23,183 nucleotides of DNA from assembly GCA_045810265.1 (NCBI GenBank), contig JBJMWF010000398.1, forward strand, positions 1 through 23,183. Direction: 5' to 3'. A model generated the notes under the pieces. It was given only the letters and a program-made list of their open reading frames with translations. It was not told where the DNA came from and ran no database searches. Source of the stretch: Scleromatobacter sp045810265. Its GTDB lineage: Bacteria > Pseudomonadota > Gammaproteobacteria > Burkholderiales > Burkholderiaceae_C. A program made the translations under genes and the position numbers. Shown one piece after another: positions 1-5,901 of this stretch (positions within the stretch are counted from its first letter, which is position 1; every line of letters starts with the position of its first letter).

Positions 1-2007
1 GGTACCGACAGCCACACGCCGCACGTCGATGCGCTGGGCGTGATCGCCATCGGCGTCGGCGGCCTGGAAGCCGAGAACGTGATGCTGGGCCGCGCGTCGT
101 GGATGCGGTTGCCCGACATCGTCGGCGTCGAGCTCACCGGCAAACCGCAGCCGGGCATCACGGCCACCGACATCGTGCTCGCGATCACCGAGTACCTGCG
201 CAAGGAGAAGGTGGTCGGCGCCTACATCGAGTTCTTCGGCGAAGGCGCCGCGGCGCTGACCCTGGGCGACCGCGCCACCATCTCCAACATGACGCCCGAG
301 TTCGGCGCCACGGCGGCGATGTTCTTCATCGACGACCAGACGCTCGACTACCTCCGGCTGACCGGCCGCGAGGCCGAGCAGGTCAAGCTGGTCGAGATCT
401 ACGCGAAGCAGGCCGGTCTCTGGGCCGACGCCCTGAAGACGGCCGAATACGAGCGCACGCTGCGCTTCGACCTGTCCAGCGTCGTGCGCAACATGGCCGG
501 CCCGTCCAACCCCCACAAGCGGCTGCCGACGTCCGAGCTCGCCGCGCGCGGCATTGCCGGCCAGTGGGAGGACGTGCCGGGCCAGATGCCCGACGGCGCC
601 GTCATCATCGCGGCCATCACCAGCTGCACCAACACCAGCAACCCGCGCAACGTGATCGCGGCCGGCCTGCTCGCGCGCAACGCGAACGCGCGCGGGCTCA
701 CGCGCAAGCCCTGGGTCAAGTCCTCGCTGGCGCCCGGTTCGAAGGCCGTGCAGCTGTACCTGGAAGAGGCCGGCCTGCTGCCCGAACTCGAGAAGCTGGG
801 CTTCGGCATCGTCGCCTTCGCCTGTACCACCTGCAACGGCATGTCCGGTGCGCTCGACCCCAAGATCCAGCAAGAGGTGATCGCGCGCGACCTGTACGCG
901 ACGGCCGTGCTCTCTGGCAACCGCAATTTCGACGGCCGCATCCATCCATACGCCAAGCAGGCCTTCCTGGCCTCGCCGCCGCTGGTGGTCGCCTACGCCA
1001 TCGCCGGCACGGTGCGCTTCGACATCGAGAAGGACGTGCTCGGCACCGACGCGAACGGCCAGCCCGTCACGTTGAAGGACATCTGGCCAAGCGACGAGGA
1101 GATCGACGCCATCGTCGCCTCCAGCGTCAAGCCCTCGCACTTCCGCCAGGTCTACGACCCGATGTTCAAGCTGCAGGTCGACTCCGGCGAGCAGATCAGC
1201 CCGCTGTACGACTGGCGCCCGCAAAGCACCTACATCCGCCGCCCGCCGTACTGGGAAGGCGCGCTCGCCGGCGAGCGCACGCTGCGCGGTCTGCGTCCGC
1301 TGGCGGTGCTGCCGGACAACATCACCACCGACCACCTGTCGCCGTCCAACGCCATCCTGGCCGACAGCGCGGCGGGCGAATACCTGACCAGGATGGGCCT
1401 GCCGGAAGAGGACTTCAACTCCTACGCCACGCACCGCGGCGACCACCTGACCGCGCAGCGCGCCACCTTTGCCAACCCGCAGCTAGTCAACGAGATGGCC
1501 GTGGTCGATGGCAAGGTGAAAAAAGGCTCGCTGACACGCATCGAGCCCGAGGGCCAGGTCGTGCGCATGTGGGAAGGCATCGAGACCTACATGCAGCGCA
1601 AGCAGCCGCTGATCATCATCGCCGGCGCCGACTACGGCCAGGGCTCGTCGCGCGACTGGGCAGCCAAGGGCGTGCGGCTGGCGGGCGTCGAGGTCATCGT
1701 GGCCGAAGGCTTCGAGCGCATCCACCGCACCAACCTCGTGGGCATGGGCGTGCTGCCGCTGGAGTTCAAGCCGGGCATCAATCGCCTGACGCTGGGCATC
1801 GACGGCAGCGAGGTGTTCGACGTCGTCGGCCTGCGCAGCCCGCGCGCCGACCTCACGCTGGTCATCCACCGCAAGAACGGCGAACAGCTGGAAGTGCCGG
1901 TGACCTGCCGCCTCGATACGGCCGAAGAAGTGTCGATCTACGAGGCCGGCGGCGTGCTGCAGCGCTTCGCGCAGGACTTCCTCGCGTCGACCGCCGAGGC
2001 TGCCTGA
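1..2007 (+). CDS. acnD: Fe/S-dependent 2-methylisocitrate dehydratase AcnD (5' end missing)
   Basis: The reading frame is open from base 1 and begins inside the protein, so the N-terminal part (about 200 of roughly 860-870 residues in the family) lies left of the window. The product is an aconitase-superfamily enzyme of the 2-methylcitrate cycle. With PrpF it dehydrates 2-methylcitrate in the cytoplasm during propionate breakdown. The three 4Fe-4S cysteines are visible: one in SCTNTSNPRN (codon 625-627) and two in ACTTCNG (codons 823-825 and 832-834). The C-terminal swivel domain carries GADYGQGSSRDWA near base 1624. AcnD is favoured over housekeeping AcnA/AcnB by the prpF gene directly downstream and by sequence resemblance, for example GTDSHTPHVDALGVIAIG at the left edge. 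prpF starts 11 bp after the stop, so the two are surely co-transcribed. No promoter is visible; it must lie upstream. Confidence 0.95.
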   Translation, partial: GTDSHTPHVDALGVIAIGVGGLEAENVMLGRASWMRLPDIVGVELTGKPQPGITATDIVLAITEYLRKEKVVGAYIEFFGEGAAALTLGDRATISNMTPEFGATAAMFFIDDQTLDYLRLTGREAEQVKLVEIYAKQAGLWADALKTAEYERTLRFDLSSVVRNMAGPSNPHKRLPTSELAARGIAGQWEDVPGQMPDGAVIIAAITSCTNTSNPRNVIAAGLLARNANARGLTRKPWVKSSLAPGSKAVQLYLEEAGLLPELEKLGFGIVAFACTTCNGMSGALDPKIQQEVIARDLYATAVLSGNRNFDGRIHPYAKQAFLASPPLVVAYAIAGTVRFDIEKDVLGTDANGQPVTLKDIWPSDEEIDAIVASSVKPSHFRQVYDPMFKLQVDSGEQISPLYDWRPQSTYIRRPPYWEGALAGERTLRGLRPLAVLPDNITTDHLSPSNAILADSAAGEYLTRMGLPEEDFNSYATHRGDHLTAQRATFANPQLVNEMAVVDGKVKKGSLTRIEPEGQVVRMWEGIETYMQRKQPLIIIAGADYGQGSSRDWAAKGVRLAGVEVIVAEGFERIHRTNLVGMGVLPLEFKPGINRLTLGIDGSEVFDVVGLRSPRADLTLVIHRKNGEQLEVPVTCRLDTAEEVSIYEAGGVLQRFAQDFLASTAEAA

Positions 2008-2018
2008 AAGACAAATCG

Positions 2019-3212
2019 ATGTCCCAAGTTCCACAGACCAGGATCCCCGCGACCTATATGCGCGGCGGCACCAGCAAGGGCGTGTTCTTCCGCCTGCAGG
2101 ACCTGCCGGCCAGCGCCCAGCAGCCCGGCCCCGCGCGCGACAAGCTGCTGATGCGCGTGATCGGCAGCCCCGACCCGTATGGCAAGCAGATCGACGGCAT
2201 GGGCGGCGCCACTTCGAGCACCAGCAAGACGGTGATCGTCTCGCGCAGCACGCGCCCCGACCACGACGTCGACTACCTGTTCGGCCAGGTCGCCATCGAC
2301 CAGCCATTCGTCGACTGGAGCGGCAACTGCGGCAACCTGTCCGCGGCAGTCGGGCCCTTCGCGATCTCGAGCGGCCTCATCGACGCGTCGCGTGTCCCGC
2401 AGGACGGCACGGCCGTCGTGCGCATCTGGCAGGCCAACATCGGCAAGACCATCGTCGCGCACGTGCCAATGACGGGCGGCCAGGTGCAGGAGACCGGCGA
2501 CTTCGAGCTCGATGGCGTGACCTTCCCGGCGGCCGAGGTGGCGCTTGAATTCATCGATCCCGCGGCCGACGAAGGCGAGGGCGGCGGCGCGATGTTCCCC
2601 ACGGGCAATGTCGTCGACGAGCTGGACGTCCCGGGCTTGGGCAAGCTCAAGGCGACCATGATCAACGCCGGCATCCCGACGATCTTCGTCGATGCCGAGT
2701 CCATCGGATACACCGGCACCGAGCTGCAGGACGCGATCAATTCCGATCCGAAGGCGCTTGCCATGTTCGAGACCTTGCGCGCGCACGGCGCGCTGCGCAT
2801 GGGCCTGATCCAGCAGCTGGTCGAGGCGCGCACGCGGGCGCATACGCCCAAGATCGCGTTCGTCGCCAGGCCGGCCGACTACGTCGCCTCCAGCGGCAAG
2901 CGCGTGGCGGCCAAGGATGTCGACCTGCTGGTGCGCGCGATGTCCATGGGCAAGCTGCACCACGCGATGATGGGCACCGCGGCCGTCGCCATCGGCACCG
3001 CCGCGGCGATTCCGGGCACGCTGGTCAACCTCGCGGCCGGCGGCGGCTCGGATCGCACCGCGGTGCGCGTTGGCCATCCGTCGGGCACCTTGCGCGTCGG
3101 TGCCGAGGCGGTGCAGGTCGACGGCCAGTGGCAGGTCGCCAAGGCCTTGATGAGCCGCAGCGCGCGCGTCCTCATGGAAGGCACGGTCCGCGTGCCGGGC
3201 GACAGTTTCTAA
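2019..3212 (+). CDS. prpF: 2-methylaconitate cis-trans isomerase PrpF
   Basis: This 397-residue protein of the PrpF/diaminopimelate-epimerase-fold family isomerises 2-methylaconitate made by AcnD. An aconitase can then hydrate the product to 2-methylisocitrate. The N-terminus (IPATYMRGGTSKGVFFRL), the SPDPYGKQIDGMGGATSSTSK stretch (about residues 50-70) and SGNCGNLSAAVGPFAI (about 101-116) are hallmark PrpF sequence. Lys70 and Cys104 align, at a constant offset of three, with Lys73 and Cys107, the residues I recall as catalytic in the Shewanella enzyme. The ATG at 2019 is chosen because family members begin at this point; the ribosome site before it is weak (GAAAG), which fits coupling to acnD 11 bp upstream. 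Length matches the family, and no key residue is missing. Confidence 0.95.
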   Translation: MSQVPQTRIPATYMRGGTSKGVFFRLQDLPASAQQPGPARDKLLMRVIGSPDPYGKQIDGMGGATSSTSKTVIVSRSTRPDHDVDYLFGQVAIDQPFVDWSGNCGNLSAAVGPFAISSGLIDASRVPQDGTAVVRIWQANIGKTIVAHVPMTGGQVQETGDFELDGVTFPAAEVALEFIDPAADEGEGGGAMFPTGNVVDELDVPGLGKLKATMINAGIPTIFVDAESIGYTGTELQDAINSDPKALAMFETLRAHGALRMGLIQQLVEARTRAHTPKIAFVARPADYVASSGKRVAAKDVDLLVRAMSMGKLHHAMMGTAAVAIGTAAAIPGTLVNLAAGGGSDRTAVRVGHPSGTLRVGAEAVQVDGQWQVAKALMSRSARVLMEGTVRVPGDSF

Positions 3213-3228
3213 GATTTCAGGATTCCCG

Positions 3229-4089
3229 ATGTCCACTCGCAAGACCCTCAAGACCCTGGTCAACGCGCGCCGCGGCGTGCTGGTGCCGGGCGCCTTCAAC
3301 GCGCTGTCCGCCCGCGTGATCGAGGACCTCGGCTTCGAGGCGATCTACGTCACCGGCGCCGGCGTCACCAACATGAACCTGGGCCTGCCCGACCAGGGCT
3401 TCATGGGACTGGCCGAGATCGCCGAAGCCACCAGCCGCATCCGCGACGCGGTCGGCCTGCCCCTGCTGGTCGACATGGACACCGGCTTCGGCAACGCCCT
3501 GAACACCTATCACGCCGTGCGCGTGCTCGAACGTGCGGGCGCCGACTGCATCCAGCTGGAAGACCAGGTCGCGCCCAAGCGCTGCGGCCACTTCTCGGGC
3601 AAGGAGGTCATCTCCACCGAGGAGGCGGTCAGCAAGATCAAGGCGGCCGTCGATGCGCGCACCGACCCCGACTTCATGATCATGGCCCGCACCGATGCGG
3701 CCGCCACGCACGGCTTCGAGGCCGCCGTCGAACGCGCGCAGCGCTTTGCCGAAGCCGGCGCCGACATCCTGTTCGTCGAGGCCGTCACCAAGGCCGAGGA
3801 GATCCGCGCGCTGCCGCAGCGCCTGGGCCCGCCGCAGCTGATGAACATGGTCATCGGCGGCAAGACGCCGATCTTCGGCGCCGAGGAGCTGGGCACGCTG
3901 GGCTACGGCATCGTGCTGTACGCCAACGCCGCGCTGCAGGGCGCGCTGGCCGGCATGCAGAAGGCGCTGACCGTGCTGCGCGACACCAAGCGCATCGACG
4001 AGGATCCCAACCTGGTGGCGCCCTTCGCGGAGCGCCAGCGCCTGGTCGGCAAGCCGGCGTGGGATGCGATGGAGAAGCGCTACACCTGA
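3229..4089 (+). CDS. isocitrate lyase/PEP mutase-family lyase, candidate 2-methylisocitrate lyase
   Basis: This 286-residue TIM-barrel enzyme of the isocitrate lyase/PEP mutase superfamily starts 16 bp after prpF, with AGGA seven bases before the ATG, so it is the next gene of the operon. Metal-binding acidic residues sit in VDMDTGFGN (81-89) and LEDQ (110-113). The active-site loop is KRCGH at 117-121, whose Cys and His are typical of C-C lyases of this family and not of phosphonomutases. Position suggests it cleaves 2-methylisocitrate to pyruvate and succinate. However, it differs from E. coli PrpB around the metal site (DMDTGFG versus DADIGFG) and after the loop (HFSGKE versus HRPNKA). It lies after prpF rather than before prpC. 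A related 2-alkylmalate, dimethylmalate or oxaloacetate lyase activity is possible. The family is certain; the substrate is not. Confidence 0.88.
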   Translation: MSTRKTLKTLVNARRGVLVPGAFNALSARVIEDLGFEAIYVTGAGVTNMNLGLPDQGFMGLAEIAEATSRIRDAVGLPLLVDMDTGFGNALNTYHAVRVLERAGADCIQLEDQVAPKRCGHFSGKEVISTEEAVSKIKAAVDARTDPDFMIMARTDAAATHGFEAAVERAQRFAEAGADILFVEAVTKAEEIRALPQRLGPPQLMNMVIGGKTPIFGAEELGTLGYGIVLYANAALQGALAGMQKALTVLRDTKRIDEDPNLVAPFAERQRLVGKPAWDAMEKRYT

Positions 4090-4161
4090 GCCTTGCGCCA
4101 GGACCAGCGCCGACATGACGACGCGCCGTCCACAGGACGCAGCCCGATCGATCGCGGATCG

Positions 4162-4255
4162 TGTCATCCTGCGCGCAGTCGCAGGATCCACGCGCCCCGT
4201 TGCGCTTCCTCCCGCGTGGATTCTGCGACTCCGCTTCGCTACGCGCAGAATGACA
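4162..4255. repeat. imperfect inverted repeat with bulged right arm (REP/MITE-like)
   Basis: This sits between two convergent genes. Bases 4162-4175 pair with 4242-4255 (14 bp, one mismatch), and 4177-4194 pair with 4213-4230 (18 bp, one mismatch). An 11-base extra segment (4231-4241) lies only in the right arm, and the loop is about 18 bases. Total pairing is about 30 of 32 positions, far beyond chance. Length and intergenic position resemble the non-autonomous palindromic repeats that occur in many copies in GC-rich Proteobacteria. No transposase is nearby. It could also act as a bidirectional transcription barrier for the two convergent genes. It has no T-run on either strand, so it is not a classical intrinsic terminator. 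Confidence 0.7.
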
Positions 4256-4286
4256 GCTTGGAGCGGGCGGCGGTACCGGGCAGTGG

Positions 4287-4538
4287 TCAGTACACCAGCG
4301 AGAACGTGAGATAGCCGGCACCGGCTTCGGCAAGGTGCTTGATTCCCGGCGTGCCTGCACTGATCCCGACGAACTTGACGCGCCGCTGGGTCTCCTGCGC
4401 GTGCTTCGCGAGCTCGAGGGCCGCGGCCATCCTCTCGTTGGCGTGCGGGGCGAGGTCGTTGTACGACAGCTCGATGTCCGCGCCGGCCGTCATGAGCGAA
4501 CCGAGGTAGGCCGGTTTGAAGGTGGTGGTGTTGAGCAC
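4287..4538 (-). CDS. small uncharacterised protein (83 aa)
   Basis: I do not recognise this family. The GTG start (complement of 4536-4538) has a strong ribosome site, GAGGAG, five bases upstream. This is the main reason to accept it as a real gene rather than a chance frame. The protein is soluble-looking, with no signal peptide or membrane segment. It has an N-terminal part with LNTTTFKPAYLGSLMTAG, an acidic/polar helix-like middle (about residues 30-52), and a glycine-rich end (FVGISAGTPGIKHLAEAGAG). It stands alone, convergent with the propionate operon and upstream of metR in the same orientation. It is bordered on both sides by hairpin repeats. A TAGACT element (complement of 4581-4586) might serve as a -10 box but has no convincing -35. 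No function is proposed. Confidence 0.6.
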   Translation of the reverse strand: MLNTTTFKPAYLGSLMTAGADIELSYNDLAPHANERMAAALELAKHAQETQRRVKFVGISAGTPGIKHLAEAGAGYLTFSLVY

Positions 4539-4632
4539 GTGATCTCCTCGCGGTTATCAGGCAAGCCCTGATCGCGTCGAAGTCTACGCCGCCGTGTCGG
4601 CGTGCGCACCTTGCCGGAGACAGAGGTGCCTG

Positions 4633-4696
4633 GCATGCTCTCGTCCGCGCTGCGATGCCGGCGACCGACACCCATTCGTCGCGGACGAGAACGTGC
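4633..4696. repeat. inverted repeat, hairpin 1 of the metR-distal cluster
   Basis: Bases 4639-4649 (TCTCGTCCGCG) are the perfect reverse complement of 4680-4690. With two mismatches the arms extend to 4633-4649 and 4680-4696, around a 30-base loop. The outer edges carry GTGCCTGGC-type cores (4628 and 4693) that recur in the neighbouring hairpins. It belongs to the gene-free stretch 4539-4860. Confidence 0.6.
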
Positions 4697-4720
4697 CTGG
4701 CGCCGATCGCAAGCGGGCCG

Positions 4721-4802
4721 GGTGTCAGGCATCCCCTCGAACGCGCTCGGCGCCGCGCCCTCCGGCCACCGCTTGGCGCGTTCCAAGGCGGTGCCAGACA
4801 CC
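4721..4802. repeat. long imperfect inverted repeat, hairpin 2 (GGTGTC...GACACC ends)
   Basis: The left arm 4721-4746 starts GGTGTCAGGCATC. The right arm 4776-4802 read on the other strand starts GGTGTCTGGCACC. The two align over about 26 bases with a handful of mismatches and one bulge, both ending GAACGCGC, around a 29-base loop. The shape is that of a REP-type palindromic unit. No coding function is apparent here, although a frame on the minus strand happens to stay open through it. Confidence 0.65.
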
Positions 4803-4827
4803 TCCGGCACGAGCCCGGCGTTTGCGC

Positions 4828-4857
4828 GATCCCGCACAGGCACTGTCCCCGCGGATC
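4828..4857. terminator. nested hairpin just after metR, possible terminator or REP unit
   Basis: GATCCCGC (4828-4835) pairs with GCGGATC (4851-4857) with one bulge. It encloses a second perfect palindrome, ACAG-GCA-CTGT (4836-4846). The element begins a few bases beyond the metR stop codon (minus strand, 4861-4863), where a terminator would be expected. It has no clear U-tract, so it may instead be the third unit of the repeat cluster; the ACAGGCACTGT core resembles the cores of the other two hairpins. Confidence 0.4.
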
Positions 4858-4860
4858 GTC

Positions 4861-5790
4861 CTAGCCCGAACGCGGCGCCCTCGCGCGCGTCACGCGCGCG
4901 GGCGCCGGCACCGGCTGCCTGGCGAGCTCCACGAAGGCCTCGAGGTAGTCGATCTCGAAGTCGCCCTCGCGCGCGCCCAGGAAGATCTGCTTGGCGATGC
5001 CGCTGCGGCCCAGGCGCAGCGGCACCACGGGCATCCGCTGGGCGTATTCGTCCGCCAGCCAGCGCGGCAGGGCGGCGACGCCGCGGTCGCTGGCGACCAT
5101 CTGCAGCATGATGTCGGTCGTTTCGATGGCCTTCTGGCGCCGCGGCGTGATGCCGGCGGGCATCAGGAACTGCGTGTAGATGTCCAGGCGGTCGATCGCG
5201 ACCGGGTAGGTGATCAGCACCTCCCTGGTCAGCTGTTCGGGCTTGACGTAGGCGACCTTGGCCAGCGCGTGGTCGCGGCCGACCACCAGCACCTGCTCGT
5301 AGTCGAACACCGGCTCGAAGCGCAGGCCCGGCTTGTACAGCGGGTCGGGCGTGACCAGCAGGTCGATCTCGTAGCCGAACAGGGCGCCGATGCCGCCGAA
5401 CTGGAATTTCTGCTTGACGTCGACGTCCACGTCCGGCCAGCGCGCGAGATACGGCGAGACGATCTTGAGCAGCCACTGGTAGCACGGGTGGCATTCCATG
5501 CCGATGCGCAGGCTGCCGCGCTCGCCCTCGGCGTACTGGCCGATACGCGTTTCCGCCAACTCCAGTTGCGGCAGCACGCGGTTAGCCACCTGCAGCAGGT
5601 ACTCGCCGGCCTGCGTCAATCGCAGGCTGCGGCCCTCGCGCAGCCAGATGTCCGTGCCCAGTTGCTGCTCCAGCTTCTTGATCGAATGGCTCAGCGCGGA
5701 CTGCGTCAGGAACAGCGCCTCGGCCGCGGCCGTCAGCGAACCGAGCCGGTCGACCTGCTGCACGATGGCCAGGTGGATGCGTTCAAGCAT
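4861..5790 (-). CDS. metR: LysR-type regulator MetR
   Basis: This 309-residue LysR-family protein carries an N-terminal winged helix-turn-helix: about residues 1-60, with SLTAAAEALFLTQSALSHSI as the recognition region and LEQQLGTDIWLREGRSLRLT as the wing. A periplasmic-binding-like effector domain follows (about 90-300). It is assigned as MetR because the sequence resembles the family, including the GMECHPCYQWL stretch, and because it is divergent from metE. In enterobacteria, MetR activates metE and other methionine genes with homocysteine as co-effector, and represses itself. The ATG at 5790 begins a normal-length protein, and 102-111 bp separate it from the metE start. The C-terminal tail is Arg/Pro/Ala-rich and looks unstructured. 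Downstream on its strand is a hairpin at 4828-4857. Confidence 0.92.
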   Translation of the reverse strand: MLERIHLAIVQQVDRLGSLTAAAEALFLTQSALSHSIKKLEQQLGTDIWLREGRSLRLTQAGEYLLQVANRVLPQLELAETRIGQYAEGERGSLRIGMECHPCYQWLLKIVSPYLARWPDVDVDVKQKFQFGGIGALFGYEIDLLVTPDPLYKPGLRFEPVFDYEQVLVVGRDHALAKVAYVKPEQLTREVLITYPVAIDRLDIYTQFLMPAGITPRRQKAIETTDIMLQMVASDRGVAALPRWLADEYAQRMPVVPLRLGRSGIAKQIFLGAREGDFEIDYLEAFVELARQPVPAPARVTRARAPRSG

Positions 5791-5799
5791 GGCTTTTAT

Positions 5800-5849
5800 C
5801 CATGAGTGAAATTGATCGAACCCTGAGAAACGACCATTTTACTTCATGG
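5800..5849. promoter_or_regulatory. candidate MetR operator between metR and metE
   Basis: CCATGAGTGAAA (5800-5811) and TTTTACTTCATGG (5837-5849) form an interrupted inverted repeat in the divergent intergenic region. The left arm also contains TGAA-N5-TCGA, one base from the enterobacterial MetR consensus TGAA-N5-TTCA. The right arm abuts the candidate metE -35 box. The site is AT-rich compared with the rest of the window. Binding by MetR is inferred from position and resemblance only. Confidence 0.5.
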
Positions 5850-5866
5850 GATGTCGTGCCTACGAT
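5838..5866 (+). promoter_or_regulatory. candidate sigma70-type promoter of metE
   Basis: TTTACT (5838-5843) and TACGAT (5861-5866) each match four of six consensus bases and are exactly 17 bp apart. Transcription would begin near 5873, between the upstream ATG at 5851 and the ATGs at 5893 and 5902. This excludes 5851 as the start of metE. The match is moderate; support comes from the spacing and the operator-like repeat overlapping the -35 box. Confidence 0.4.
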
Positions 5867-5901
5867 CGGGCTCTCCTGCCAACTTCGATTGCATGTCTCC
5901 C

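Noticed and set aside
1938..3299. Long open frame on the minus strand opposite prpF
   Set aside because: It is antisense to a certain gene, has the Arg/His/Ala-rich composition of a GC-rich shadow frame, and no recognisable domain.
4490..5494. Minus-strand frame running through the hairpin cluster and part of metR in another frame
   Set aside because: The part overlapping metR is off-frame, and the rest translates palindromic repeats; the correct metR frame is unambiguous.
5851..5901. Upstream ATG at 5851 as the metE start
   Set aside because: It would precede the candidate transcription start, has no ribosome site, and adds residues not found in the family.
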